The translations under genes and the position numbers were made by a program. Positions 39,909-48,686 of a DNA stretch of 64,000 nt are shown here, piece by piece. Every line of letters begins with the position of its first letter. Positions within the stretch are counted from its first letter, which is position 1. The stretch is from an uncultured beta proteobacterium (GTDB lineage: Bacteria > Pseudomonadota > Gammaproteobacteria > Burkholderiales > Burkholderiaceae_C): assembly GCA_903832285.1 (NCBI GenBank), contig CAILAY010000016.1:17847-81846 (forward strand). The letters are read 5' to 3'. Below the pieces are notes generated by a model. It worked only from the letters and a program-made list of their open reading frames with translations, searched no databases and was not told the DNA's origin.

Positions 39909-40471
39909 CTTTTCAACGCCGGGTCGGGGTACCTGACCCCCAGTATCTCGATCTCCTGCACGCCCTGCGGCGACACCAGTTTGAGCACATCGCCCACGCG
40001 TGACCGAAGCAGGGTGCGCGCAATCGGGGAAATCCAACTCACCTGCCCCGCCAGGCTGTCGGCTTCGTCCACGCCCATGATGGTGATGGTGCGCTCGACG
40101 CCGTCCGCCTGCAGGTAGGTCACAGTGGCTCCAAAAAAAACCTGCTCGCCGCCAAAATGCACACCCGGATCCGTCACCTCCGCGATTTCCAGCCTTTGCG
40201 TCAGGAAGCGGATGCGCCGGTCAATTTCGCGCAGGCGCTTCTTGCCATAGATGTAGTCGCCGTTCTCGGAGCGGTCGCCATTGCTTGCAGCCCAGTGCAC
40301 GATCTCCACCACTTTGGGGCGTTCCACGTCGATCAGTTGCATCAGTTCGCCACGCAGTCGCGCATAGCCTGCGGGAGTGATGTAGTTTCGGGTTCCCGCA
40401 GGCAGCGCCGGCAGGCTCGGTGCCTCCTCTTCGTGCTCGGGATCGGTGTCGCGGGTGAAGGCTTTACTCAT
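39905..40471 (-). CDS. greB: transcription elongation factor GreB
   Basis: A 188-residue factor that rescues backtracked RNA polymerase by stimulating transcript cleavage. The coiled-coil contains VERPKVVEIVHWAASNGDRSENGDYIYGK with the acidic DRSENGDY tip. LREIDRRIRFLTQRLE matches GreB better than GreA. The C-terminal FKBP-like domain ends ...VQEIEILGVRYP. The ATG at 40471 is chosen since the extension to 40555 is not family-like. An acidic N-terminal tail of about 20 residues is extra. It is convergent with spoT. Confidence 0.94.
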   Translation of the reverse strand: MSKAFTRDTDPEHEEEAPSLPALPAGTRNYITPAGYARLRGELMQLIDVERPKVVEIVHWAASNGDRSENGDYIYGKKRLREIDRRIRFLTQRLEIAEVTDPGVHFGGEQVFFGATVTYLQADGVERTITIMGVDEADSLAGQVSWISPIARTLLRSRVGDVLKLVSPQGVQEIEILGVRYPDPALKS

Positions 40472-40704
40472 TCGCCAGGTTCCAAGGGGAGGTTTGCGGT
40501 GATCCCAGTTTAGTGCCGCCCAAAGTTCGCCATTCAATTCGCATCTGAAATGCAATATTCCTCATTATGAAATGTCATCTTATTGCTTGAAGCAAGGTTG
40601 ACGCATATCAAGAAAACTATCGCCCATTCCGTCACCATCCTGTGCATCGGTCCATGCACTTCGCACGCCTGCGCTGCTGCATCGCCGCCACGGGAGGCAC
40701 AGGC

Positions 40705-41292
40705 ATGTTTCAGGTACGAATTCATGGACGCGGTGGTCAGGGCGTGGTGACCGGCGCCGAAATGCTGTCCATAGCGGCGTTTCTCGGGGGCCGCCACGCG
40801 CAGGCGTTTCCCAGCTTCGGATCGGAGCGAATGGGTGCGCCCGTGGTGGCTTTTTGTCGCATGGACGACAAGGAGATTCGCCTGCGCGAACCCATCATGA
40901 AACCCGACGCGCTCATCATCCAGGACCCCACGCTGCTGCATCAGGTGGACGTCTTCAGCGGCCTGAAGAAGGACGGCTACATCCTGATCAACACCACGCG
41001 CAGCTTTGACGAACTGGGCCTGGGGGATTTCGTCAAGGAATTTGCGCACGCCCACTGGATCACGGTGGCTGCCACCGAACTGGCGCTCAAGCACGTGGGC
41101 CGCCCGGTCCCCAACGTGCCGCTGCTGGGCGCCTTCGCCGCCTTGAGCGGTCTCATCACGCTGGACGCGGTACAGGCCGCGATCGGGCAGAAGTTTCGCG
41201 GCGCCGTGGCACAGGGCAATATCGAGGCAGCGCGCGAGGCCTATGCCAGCGTACAACGTGAAGCCGGACAAGTGGAGATTTCCCATGCTTGA
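40705..41292 (+). CDS. 2-oxoacid:acceptor oxidoreductase, gamma subunit
   Basis: A 195-residue gamma subunit of the pyruvate/2-oxoacid:ferredoxin oxidoreductase family, recognised by VRIHGRGGQGVVTGAEMLSIAAF, FPSFGSERMGAPVVAFCR and NVPLLGAFAAL. The complex decarboxylates a 2-oxoacid to its acyl-CoA with a low-potential electron carrier. ATG 40705 follows GGGAGG. Its stop overlaps the alpha-subunit start by eight bases. The 233 bases between greB and this gene hold no gene and probably its promoter. Confidence 0.93.
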   Translation: MFQVRIHGRGGQGVVTGAEMLSIAAFLGGRHAQAFPSFGSERMGAPVVAFCRMDDKEIRLREPIMKPDALIIQDPTLLHQVDVFSGLKKDGYILINTTRSFDELGLGDFVKEFAHAHWITVAATELALKHVGRPVPNVPLLGAFAALSGLITLDAVQAAIGQKFRGAVAQGNIEAAREAYASVQREAGQVEISHA

Positions 41293-42538
41293 ACAATGCG
41301 AAGGTTCGCACGCCGTGGCGCAGGCCGTGGCTCTGAGCCGCCCCGAGGTGATTTGCGCCTATCCGATTTCGCCGCAGACGCACATCGTTGAAGGCTTGGG
41401 CGAGTTGGTCAAGTCCGGGGCGCTGCAGCGCTGCGAATTCATCAACGTCGAGTCAGAGTTTGCCGCCCTGAGCGTGGCGATTGGCGCGTCCGCTGCAGGA
41501 GCACGCGCCTACACCGCCACTGCCAGCCAGGGCTTGCTGTTCATGGCTGAAGCCGTGTACAACGCGTCCGGATTGGGCTTGCCCATCGTGATGACGGTGG
41601 CAAACCGCGCCATCGGCGCGCCCATCAACATCTGGAACGACCACACCGACAGCATGTCGATGCGCGACGCGGGCTGGCTGCAGCTTTTTGCCGAGACCAA
41701 CCAGGAGGCGCTGGACCTGCACATCCAGGCCTTTCGCATCGCCGAGGAACTGTCGCTGCCGGTGATGGTGTGCATGGACGGTTTCATCCTGACGCATGCC
41801 TACGAGCGCATTGACATCCCGGATCAGGCGCAGGTGGACCTGTTCCTGCCCGCCTATGAGCCGCGCCAGGTGCTGGACCCGAACGAGCCGGTCACCATCG
41901 GCGCGATGGTCGGGCCCGAAGCCTTCACCGAAGTGCGTTATCTGGCGCACGCCAAACAGATGCAGGCGCTGGAACTGATTCCCGAGATCGCAAGGGATTT
42001 CAAGCAGGTGTTCGGTCGCGACTCGGGCGGGCTCATCAAGTCCTATCGACTGGAAGATGCCGAAACCATCGTGATCGCCATGGGTTCGGTGCTGGGCACG
42101 ATCAAGGACACGGTGGACGATTTGCGCGCCGAAGGCGTGAAGGTAGGCGTGCTGGGTATCACTTCCTACCGCCCCTTCCCCATTGCCGCCATCCGCGATG
42201 CGACCGCGAAAGCCTTGCGCATCGTGGTGATCGAAAAATGTTTTGCCGTGGGCATCGGTGGCATCGTCTCGCGTGATGTGCGCAGTGCGGTGCAGAGCCG
42301 GCCGCAGCCGGTCTATGCGGTCGTGGCCGGCCTGGGCGGTCGGGCCATCACGAAGGCGTCGGTTGACAAACTGCTGAAGGACGCCGTTGCCGACAAGCTG
42401 GAGCAACTCAGTTTTCTCGATCTGGATTGGGAAATCGTGAACCGCGTGCTGGAGCGCGAGAAGAAGCAACGCCGCTCGGGCCCGATTGCCGAAGGCATAT
42501 TGCGCGACATCGGCACTGTGTCTTCGAAAATAGGCTGA
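41285..42538 (+). CDS. 2-oxoacid:acceptor oxidoreductase, alpha subunit
   Basis: A 417-residue alpha subunit with MLEQCEGSHAVAQAVALSRPEVICAYPISPQTHIVE at the start, FINVESEFAALSVAIGASAAGAR and the TASQGLLFMAEAVYNASGLGLPIVM segment, all typical of the pyrimidine-binding half of these thiamine-diphosphate enzymes. The genes run gamma, alpha, beta, flavoprotein with overlaps or short gaps. The substrate (pyruvate, 2-oxoglutarate or an aryl 2-oxoacid) cannot be decided from sequence alone. Confidence 0.93.
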   Translation: MLEQCEGSHAVAQAVALSRPEVICAYPISPQTHIVEGLGELVKSGALQRCEFINVESEFAALSVAIGASAAGARAYTATASQGLLFMAEAVYNASGLGLPIVMTVANRAIGAPINIWNDHTDSMSMRDAGWLQLFAETNQEALDLHIQAFRIAEELSLPVMVCMDGFILTHAYERIDIPDQAQVDLFLPAYEPRQVLDPNEPVTIGAMVGPEAFTEVRYLAHAKQMQALELIPEIARDFKQVFGRDSGGLIKSYRLEDAETIVIAMGSVLGTIKDTVDDLRAEGVKVGVLGITSYRPFPIAAIRDATAKALRIVVIEKCFAVGIGGIVSRDVRSAVQSRPQPVYAVVAGLGGRAITKASVDKLLKDAVADKLEQLSFLDLDWEIVNRVLEREKKQRRSGPIAEGILRDIGTVSSKIG

Positions 42539-42543
42539 CCATC

Positions 42544-43539
42544 ATGGAACAAACCATCGTCAAGTTCTACCAGACCGGAACCTTCACCGTGGGCAACCGC
42601 CTGCTCGAACCGGAGCAGCGCAGCGTGCAGGCGAATGAGCAACGCAGCAATTCTCTCAACTCGGGGCATCGTGCCTGCCAGGGCTGCGGTGAGGCGCTGG
42701 GCGCACGCTACGCCATCGACGCGGCCATGCAAGCCACGGGCGGCCAACTGATCGCGGCCAATGCCACTGGCTGCCTGGAGGTGTTCTCCACGCCCTACCC
42801 CGAAACGTCGTGGCAGATGCCGTGGATCCACTCGCTGTTCGGCAATACCGCGGCAGTGGCCACGGGCATTGCCGCAGCCATGCGCGTCAAGGGCCGAAGC
42901 GACGTGCGCGTGGTGGCGCAGGGCGGAGACGGTGGCACCACCGACATCGGATTTGGTTGCCTCTCGGGCATGTTCGAGCGCAACGATGACGTGCTCTACA
43001 TCTGCTACGACAACGAGGCCTACATGAACACCGGCGTGCAGCGCTCGTCGGCCACGCCTCCGGCTGCGCGCACCGCCACCACCATGCCTGTAGGGCCGCA
43101 GCCGGGCAATGTGTTCGGCCAGGGCAAGAACCTGCCGCAGATCGCGATGGCGCACGAGATACCTTATGTGGCAACGGCGACGGTGGCAGATCTGCGCGAC
43201 CTGGAATACAAGGTCACCAAGGCCATGACCATCCGCGGTGCGCGCTACATCCACATCTTTGTGCCCTGTCCTCTGGGCTGGGGCGCCGCCTCGCACGACA
43301 CCATCCGGCTTGCGCGCCTGGCGGTGGAGTCCGGCATGTTCCCGGTGTTCGAAGCTGAGCGGGGCGAAGTCACCGGTCGCACGGCCATCCGCCGTCGCGT
43401 GCCGGTCGAGGATTACCTGAGACCGCAAAAACGCTTCGCCCATCTGTTCGGCAAGACCCCCGCTTCGCAAACCATCGCCCGCCTGCAGGCCATGGCGGAC
43501 CGCAACATCCGCCGCTACGGGCTGCTGGACGAGACCTGA
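42544..43539 (+). CDS. 2-oxoacid:acceptor oxidoreductase, beta subunit (ThDP-binding)
   Basis: A 331-residue beta subunit. CQGCGEALG and NATGCLEVFSTPYP supply cluster or active-site cysteines, and QGGDGGTTDIGFGCLSG followed by YICYDNEAYMNTGVQRS is the thiamine-diphosphate/Mg site. The C-terminal HIFVPCPLGWG is also conserved. ATG 42544 lies five bases after the alpha stop; an earlier in-frame start inside the alpha gene is not needed. It works with the gamma and alpha subunits as the catalytic core. Confidence 0.93.
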   Translation: MEQTIVKFYQTGTFTVGNRLLEPEQRSVQANEQRSNSLNSGHRACQGCGEALGARYAIDAAMQATGGQLIAANATGCLEVFSTPYPETSWQMPWIHSLFGNTAAVATGIAAAMRVKGRSDVRVVAQGGDGGTTDIGFGCLSGMFERNDDVLYICYDNEAYMNTGVQRSSATPPAARTATTMPVGPQPGNVFGQGKNLPQIAMAHEIPYVATATVADLRDLEYKVTKAMTIRGARYIHIFVPCPLGWGAASHDTIRLARLAVESGMFPVFEAERGEVTGRTAIRRRVPVEDYLRPQKRFAHLFGKTPASQTIARLQAMADRNIRRYGLLDET

Positions 43540-43601
43540 TCAGTTGGGGACAGAGCACGCTCACTTTGTGTAGCTTTGGACTGTCCCACAAGGAGACAAC
43601 A

Positions 43602-45227
43602 ATGACCAAACCCTTTGCCATCACACTGGACGTGGGCAGTTCGCTGGCGAACCACACCGGCTCCTGGCGCACCTCGCGCCCGGTCTACCTAAACCGCATG
43701 CCGCCCTGCAACCACCAATGTCCGGCGGGTGAAAACATCCAGCAGTGGCTGTTTCACGCAGAGTCGGGCGACTACCAGCAGGCCTGGTCGCAACTGGTGC
43801 AAGACAACCCGTTTCCAGCCGTCATGGGGCGAGTCTGCTACCACTCCTGCGAAGGGGCATGCAACCGCGGACAAGTGGACGCCGCGGTAGGCATCAATTC
43901 GGTGGAACGCTTTCTGGGCGACCAGGCGATCTCTCAGCGCTGGAAATTCGCACCCCCAGCGCCCGCAACAGGCAAACGGGTACTCGTGGTCGGGGCCGGA
44001 CCTTCCGGCCTGTCTGCGGCCTATCACCTGGCCTCCCTGGGGCATCAGGTGACGGTGTTCGAGGCCGGGCCCCTGCCCGGCGGCATGATGCGCTTTGGCA
44101 TCCCGCAATACCGCCTGCCGCGGGACGTACTCGACGCCGAAGTGCAGCGCATCGTCGATCTGGGCGTCGTCATTCACTACAACGCCAAGGTCGTCAACGT
44201 GCTGGAGGCGAAGCTGCAAGGCCGCTTTGACGCGGTGTTTCTGGCCGTGGGCGCGCATATCGCCAAGCGCGCCTTCATTCCCGCGGGCGATTCGGCCAAG
44301 GTGCTGGACGCGGTGGCGGTGCTGCGCTCCATGGAAGGCGAGGACAAGCCCCTGCTGGGGCGCAAGGTCGTGGTCTACGGCGGTGGCAACACCGCCATCG
44401 ATGTGGCGCGCACCGCAAAACGCCTTGGCGCAACCGAGTCCATCATCGTCTACCGGCGCAACCGCGAGAAGATGCCGGCGCACGACTTCGAAGTGGAAGA
44501 GGCGCTGCAGGAAGGCGTGATGATCAAGTGGCTCTCCACCATCAAACACGCCGGCGACGCCTCCATCACGGTGGAGAAGATGGCGCTGGACGAAAAGGGT
44601 TTCCCGCAGCCCACGGGCGAGTTCGAAACCCTGGAGGCCGATTCTGTCGTGCTGGCGCTGGGCCAGGACGTGGACCTGTCGCTGATCGAAGGCATTCCCG
44701 GGCTCACGGTCGAAGACGGTGTGGTGCAGGTCAATCCGCAGATGATGACGGGTCACGCAGGCATCTTTGCCGGTGGCGACATGGTGCCTGCGGAACGCAA
44801 CGTGACGGTGGCCATCGGTCATGGAAAGAAGGCGGCACGCAACATCGACGCCTGGCTGCGTGGCGAACGCCTTGTGGCAGCACCCAAAAGCGAACTGGCA
44901 GCGTTTGACAAGCTTAACCCCTGGTACTACAGCGACGCACCCAAGACCGTGCGGCCCATGCTGGATCTGCTGCGGCGGCAATCCACGTTCGAAGAAGTGC
45001 AAGGCGGTCTGGACGAGGGCACGGCGGTGTTCGAGGCCAGGCGTTGTCTGTCCTGCGGCAATTGCTTCGAATGCGACAACTGCTATGGCGTGTGCCCCGA
45101 CAACGCCGTCATCAAGCACGGCCCCGGCAAGGGTTTTGATTTCAACTACGATTACTGCAAGGGCTGCGGCATCTGCGTTGCCGAATGCCCTTGCGGCGCG
45201 ATCAAGATGATGACCGAAGAGACCTGA
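43602..45227 (+). CDS. GltD-like NAD(P)/FAD flavoprotein fused to ferredoxin-type 4Fe-4S domain, electron partner of the oxidoreductase
   Basis: A 541-residue protein. The N-terminal cysteines (CNHQCPAGENI, CYHSCEGACNR) resemble the cluster-binding part of glutamate synthase small subunit. An FAD site follows (RVLVVGAGPSGLSAAYHL, about 128-145), then an NAD(P) site (VVVYGGGNTAIDVARTAKRLG). The last 60 residues form a Cys-rich ferredoxin module (CLSCGNCFECDNCYGVCP and CKGCGICVAECPCG). It probably transfers electrons from the oxidoreductase to NAD(P), or the reverse, replacing a separate delta ferredoxin subunit. The start is ATG 43602 after AAGGAG. A related flavoprotein occurs in phenylglyoxylate:NAD oxidoreductase. 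Confidence 0.9.
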   Translation: MTKPFAITLDVGSSLANHTGSWRTSRPVYLNRMPPCNHQCPAGENIQQWLFHAESGDYQQAWSQLVQDNPFPAVMGRVCYHSCEGACNRGQVDAAVGINSVERFLGDQAISQRWKFAPPAPATGKRVLVVGAGPSGLSAAYHLASLGHQVTVFEAGPLPGGMMRFGIPQYRLPRDVLDAEVQRIVDLGVVIHYNAKVVNVLEAKLQGRFDAVFLAVGAHIAKRAFIPAGDSAKVLDAVAVLRSMEGEDKPLLGRKVVVYGGGNTAIDVARTAKRLGATESIIVYRRNREKMPAHDFEVEEALQEGVMIKWLSTIKHAGDASITVEKMALDEKGFPQPTGEFETLEADSVVLALGQDVDLSLIEGIPGLTVEDGVVQVNPQMMTGHAGIFAGGDMVPAERNVTVAIGHGKKAARNIDAWLRGERLVAAPKSELAAFDKLNPWYYSDAPKTVRPMLDLLRRQSTFEEVQGGLDEGTAVFEARRCLSCGNCFECDNCYGVCPDNAVIKHGPGKGFDFNYDYCKGCGICVAECPCGAIKMMTEET

Positions 45228-45328
45228 CCGACGTCCAAGAGTTGTCGCGCCGGTTGGGTGATCAAAGCGATCAGGATATTGGAAACTTCTTTGTGAGTGT
45301 TTTCGGACATCCCTGCAAGAGGTGAAGA

Positions 45329-45757
45329 ATGCGTAATTTGATGCTGGCGATAACGATTTCTTGTGCCTCGCTTTCGAACCATGCCGCATGTATCGACAAG
45401 GCCGCGCCAAACGTGGACTGGTATGGCTGTGACAAGCATGGCGAAAACCTGGAACAGGCGAATCTGCGGGATGCCAATCTGCGGATGACTGACCTCAGAG
45501 GGGTGGTGCTGAAAGGCGCAGATTTGCGCGGTGCGCATCTGGAGGCTGCCGACCTGGGCAGCATGAAACGCACCGGCAGCGTGCTTCCAGGAGCGAATCT
45601 CACCGGCGCCAACCTGCAGCAAGCACATCTTGAAGACACCAATCTGGAGGAAGCCAGGCTCGACGGCGCAAATCTCGAAGGCGCGAACTTTTATCGCGCC
45701 ACGTGGATCGATGGCCGCAAGGTGTGTGGCGTGCGCTCGATTGGTGTGTGCAACTGA
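45329..45757 (+). CDS. exported pentapeptide-repeat protein
   Basis: A 142-residue protein with a likely signal peptide (about residues 1-19) and then a run of A(N/D)Lxx pentapeptide repeats from about residue 45 to 130 (ANLRDANLR, ADLRGAHLE, ANLTGANLQ, ANLEGANF). These form a right-handed quadrilateral beta-helix. Cys residues near each end could form a disulfide. Cytoplasmic members can mimic DNA, but this one appears to be periplasmic, so that function does not apply directly. AGGTGAAGA precedes the ATG. It stands alone between the oxidoreductase operon and the convergent cytochrome gene. Confidence 0.87.
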   Translation: MRNLMLAITISCASLSNHAACIDKAAPNVDWYGCDKHGENLEQANLRDANLRMTDLRGVVLKGADLRGAHLEAADLGSMKRTGSVLPGANLTGANLQQAHLEDTNLEEARLDGANLEGANFYRATWIDGRKVCGVRSIGVCN

Positions 45758-45787
45758 AAAGTCGCGCTCCCCGTCAGCGCAGCAGGA

Positions 45788-46132
45788 TCAGCCCGGCATT
45801 TCGACCGTGACCTTGAAGGATGCGTACCACTCTGACAGGTTCTCGATGTCGGCGTCTGACAGCGTCTTCGCAATGACGTTCATCTGGTCGTTCTGGCGGC
45901 GGCCAGTTCGGAACGCGCGCAGTTGTTCCCGCAGGTATTCCTTCTGCTGTCCGCTCAGATTGGCCGCACCCATCAGCGTGGCGACGCCATTGAAACCGTG
46001 GCAGTTTTCGCATAGGGCCTGCGCCTTGGTCCGAGCGGCGGCCAAGTCGGCTGACTGGGCCGCTTCGGGCAGAGCGCCCGCCAACGTCACCAGCGCGACG
46101 GCGGCCGCCAAGTAATCTTTGGATCTGCGCAT
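45788..46132 (-). CDS. small c-type cytochrome, partner of the sugar dehydrogenase
   Basis: A 114-residue periplasmic cytochrome: signal peptide to about residue 28, one heme motif CENCH at 41-45 and a probable Met ligand in the QMNVIA segment. It is downstream of the PQQ-type dehydrogenase on the same strand, so it probably accepts electrons from it. The ATG at 46132 is chosen over a TTG at 46147. Confidence 0.88.
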   Translation of the reverse strand: MRRSKDYLAAAVALVTLAGALPEAAQSADLAAARTKAQALCENCHGFNGVATLMGAANLSGQQKEYLREQLRAFRTGRRQNDQMNVIAKTLSDADIENLSEWYASFKVTVEMPG

Positions 46133-46255
46133 TTCTTGATGACTCAATGAGAAAAGGGACCCGGCAAACGGCCCGGCCCCTCAATGTGGAAGAACGAACT
46201 TTCATGACTCGGCGCGCCGCGCAGCCGAAGCATGAAAGTCAGGTTTTGCGACCTA

Positions 46256-47569
46256 CTACTTGCCCTGGTAATAGATACGGTAGATGGCGCCGGCCTTGTC
46301 ATCGGAGACCAGGATCGAGCCGTCAACATACTGCTTCACATCCACCGGTCGGCCCATATAGGCACCCTCGGCATTCATCCAGCCTTCAGCGAAGGGCTCC
46401 GTCTTGACCGCGTTACCCTTGTCGTCCAGGTAGGTCACCATGACCCGCGCACCTCTGGGCTTCACCGCGTTCCATGAGCCGTGCTGTGCGTTGAAGATGG
46501 CATTCTGGTACTTGGCCGGGAACATTTTTCCCGTATAGAACATCATGCCGAGGTCAGCCGCGTGGGCGATCATTTCGACCTGCGGTTTGACGTAGATGTC
46601 AGTAAGTTCCTTGGGAATGGTTTGACCCTTGTACTCATCGGTTCTAACCTCGCCGCCACCGTAATACGGCGCGCCGTACCAGAGTCCGTGCCTGAGTTTC
46701 CCGCTCACCACCGGGATCTTGTTCAACTCACCCGGAGGCGTCTCATCTCCCATGCCGTCAACCTGGTTGTCCGTGAACCAAAGGCTTCCATCCTTGGGAT
46801 TGAAGGCCAGCCCCGAGGAATTGCGGATGCCGGTCGCCACCACCTTGCGGTCCTTGCCGTCCCGGTCGAAGCTCACGATGCCGCCGATGCCCACTTTTCG
46901 GTACAGATCGATCTTTTCCGGCGGTTGCACGTTGAATGGCTGGCCCAGGGTGATGTAAATCCGGTTGTCGGGGCCGATCACACAGGCACGCGCGGTATGG
47001 TTGTACGACTCTTCGTCGGGCGGAATCAGATCGCCCTGCTTGACGATTGCCACTGCGACCGTGTCGGAGCCATGCTGAAAGTACTCCGCCGCCGGGAACA
47101 TCATCACGCGGTTGCGCTCAACGATGAACAGGAAGCCATCGGGCGAGTAGCAGGCACCGGCGGGAAGATCAAATTTCACGCTCGGGCTGAACTCTTCAAC
47201 CGTGTCGGCAACGTTGTCCATGTCGCGATCGTTGACCGAATAAACGGTGCTCTTCAAAGTCCCGGTCCATACCGTGGCCGTGTTGCGGCTTACCGCCATG
47301 CCACGGGCATTGGGAACGATGGCGAACAACTCGATCTTGAAGCCGTCCGGCAGTTTGATCTGCTGCAAAACCTTCTTCAGATTCTCCGCATACTGACCGC
47401 CCTGAGTCACGCTCTTCATGGGTGCGCTGTCTGTGCGCTTGAACGAGCCGAGTTTGTCCAGATTCACTTCGTCGTCCTTCGACATCACGGCATTTGAACA
47501 AACCGCCAGCGCCAAGCCCAAGGACAGGCCAAGCGCGCTCCGCTTCAATAAAATCTTCGCTGTCTTCAT
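46256..47569 (-). CDS. PQQ-dependent sugar dehydrogenase-like protein (glucose/sorbosone dehydrogenase family), exported
   Basis: A 437-residue protein with a signal peptide (about 1-30) and a six-bladed beta-propeller pattern: LPDGFKIELFAIVPNARGMAVS, VWTGTLKSTVYSV, DLPAGACYSPDGFLFIVERN, VIGPDNRIYITLGQPFNV, GIRNSSGLAFNPKDGSLWFTDN and GSWNAVKPRGARVM. These match soluble aldose or sorbosone dehydrogenases that use PQQ in the periplasm. The exact sugar is unknown. The downstream cytochrome c gene supports an oxidase-linked role, and the gap of 123 bases has no other gene. Confidence 0.87.
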   Translation of the reverse strand: MKTAKILLKRSALGLSLGLALAVCSNAVMSKDDEVNLDKLGSFKRTDSAPMKSVTQGGQYAENLKKVLQQIKLPDGFKIELFAIVPNARGMAVSRNTATVWTGTLKSTVYSVNDRDMDNVADTVEEFSPSVKFDLPAGACYSPDGFLFIVERNRVMMFPAAEYFQHGSDTVAVAIVKQGDLIPPDEESYNHTARACVIGPDNRIYITLGQPFNVQPPEKIDLYRKVGIGGIVSFDRDGKDRKVVATGIRNSSGLAFNPKDGSLWFTDNQVDGMGDETPPGELNKIPVVSGKLRHGLWYGAPYYGGGEVRTDEYKGQTIPKELTDIYVKPQVEMIAHAADLGMMFYTGKMFPAKYQNAIFNAQHGSWNAVKPRGARVMVTYLDDKGNAVKTEPFAEGWMNAEGAYMGRPVDVKQYVDGSILVSDDKAGAIYRIYYQGK

Positions 47570-47756
47570 GTCTCAAGTCCTTCTTGTTGGTTGGTAGTGA
47601 TCGACGTGGTGACCAAACCCAAGAAAATAGTTGGACTGGTCATCTTCAGTTTGGCATCAGCGACTGGGCAGCGAACTGGGGAAAACCCGTAATTGCGGGA
47701 GATTGCCGGAGCAAAGTGCCCTCGAGCGGATTGAGTGGGAACTTGGGATCAGAACA
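47570..47756. other. non-coding stretch upstream of the dehydrogenase gene
   Basis: No gene, repeat or clear regulatory site is seen in this part of the 400-base gap between the dehydrogenase start and the antitoxin gene. It should contain the dehydrogenase promoter on the minus strand, but none stands out. The rest of the gap holds the left inverted repeat and the toxin-antitoxin promoter. Confidence 0.4.
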
Positions 47757-47780
47757 TGTGAATCACTACGGTATTTGGCA
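47757..47780 (+). repeat. left 24-bp inverted repeat
   Basis: TGTGAATCAC followed by five bases and TATTTGGCA. It matches the reverse complement of 49010-49033 at 21 of 24 positions. Confidence 0.7.
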
Positions 47781-47912
47781 CAGAATTGCATGATGTTTGG
47801 CACGCGTAGACTGCCATATACGTCAGCAAATCGGGTCGGGCAAACAAAACGGCTCTGCGGATAATTGTGTCTGGGGCTTGATTACGTTGACAGAGACGGC
47901 TAGGGCAAGGGC

Positions 47913-47944
47913 TTGACTCAATGCGACCAGTCTATATACTGGTC
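47913..47944 (+). promoter_or_regulatory. promoter and overlapping operator of the toxin-antitoxin operon
   Basis: TTGACT (47913-47918) and TATACT (47935-47940) are 16 bases apart. The inverted repeat GACCAGT-CTATAT-ACTGGTC (47925-47944) covers the -10 box, so binding of the antitoxin or the complex would shut off transcription, the usual autoregulation of type II systems. Confidence 0.8.
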
Positions 47945-47970
47945 TACTTATTTGAATGGAGTTACTGGTC

Positions 47971-48216
47971 ATGAATATCGAAGTTGGGTCATACGAAGCA
48001 AAGACGAAGTTGCCGGAGTTGCTACGTGGCGTTCAGAACGGCAACCACTACACCATCACTCTGCGGGGGGAGTCCATTGCCGATCTGATCCCAGCTCAGG
48101 GAAATAAGCATTCGAAGGCAGCAGTGGCCGTAGAAGAAATGCGGTCCTTCATGCGATCTCGCAAGGCGGTAGCCGGTGTCGATCTGAAAGCCCTTATCGA
48201 AGAGGGTCGAGCATGA
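47971..48216 (+). CDS. Phd/YefM-type antitoxin
   Basis: An 81-residue protein beginning MNIEVGSYEAKTKLPELLRG, followed by YTITLRGESIADLIP, the pattern of Phd/YefM DNA-binding antitoxins. Its C-terminal half (about 45-81) should be the flexible toxin-wrapping part. ATG 47971 has GGAG nine bases upstream; the longer frame from 47956 overlaps this site. The stop overlaps the toxin start as ATGA. It should neutralise the PIN toxin and repress the shared promoter. Confidence 0.9.
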   Translation: MNIEVGSYEAKTKLPELLRGVQNGNHYTITLRGESIADLIPAQGNKHSKAAVAVEEMRSFMRSRKAVAGVDLKALIEEGRA

Positions 48217-48686
48217 ATTTTGTCTTGGATGCCTCAGTTGCATTACTGTGGTTAGTCCCTGACACTAACCTGTTGGGTGTTGAGTATGCAGTCGCCGTTT
48301 TGGAGGCAATTAAGGAGTCGAAGACAATCGTCCCGTCGCTTTTCTCTCTGGAAATCGCAAATGTCGTTGCCAAAGTGGAGTCAAAAGGCGTTGTCACTGA
48401 AGCTGATTCGCAACGGTTCATCTTCCTACTCAGTCAGCTCAACATCATTACCGATATGACAACCTCAGCACACGCCTTGGGCGACACTTTGAACCTCGCC
48501 AGGCGCTACGGTTTGTCGGCCTACGATGCAGCCTATCTGGAAATTGCATTGCGGCTGGGGTTGTCGCTTGCTACCCTTGACGTAAAACTTGGAAAGGCCG
48601 CTGTAACTGCAGGAGTACCGATCTTTGGCAGGCCGCCAGTGGCAATGCCTCCGGCGGCCTGGCAGGGCCCTGTTTTAGAAATCTGA
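48213..48686 (+). CDS. VapC-like PIN-domain toxin (ribonuclease)
   Basis: A 157-residue PIN-domain protein: NFVLDASVALLWL carries the first catalytic Asp (6), LEIANVV the Glu, and LSAYDAAYLEIAL plus TLDVKLGKAA the later acidic residues. VapC toxins cleave specific RNAs such as initiator tRNA or the rRNA loop. The C-terminal 15-20 residues (PPVAMPPAAW...) are an ordinary Pro-rich tail. It is coupled to the antitoxin by an ATGA overlap. Confidence 0.9.
   Translation: MNFVLDASVALLWLVPDTNLLGVEYAVAVLEAIKESKTIVPSLFSLEIANVVAKVESKGVVTEADSQRFIFLLSQLNIITDMTTSAHALGDTLNLARRYGLSAYDAAYLEIALRLGLSLATLDVKLGKAAVTAGVPIFGRPPVAMPPAAWQGPVLEI

Noticed and set aside
43689..45410. 573-codon open frame antisense to the flavoprotein gene
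   Set aside because: Antisense shadow of a well-supported gene; rich in His/Arg as expected for reversed high-GC codons.
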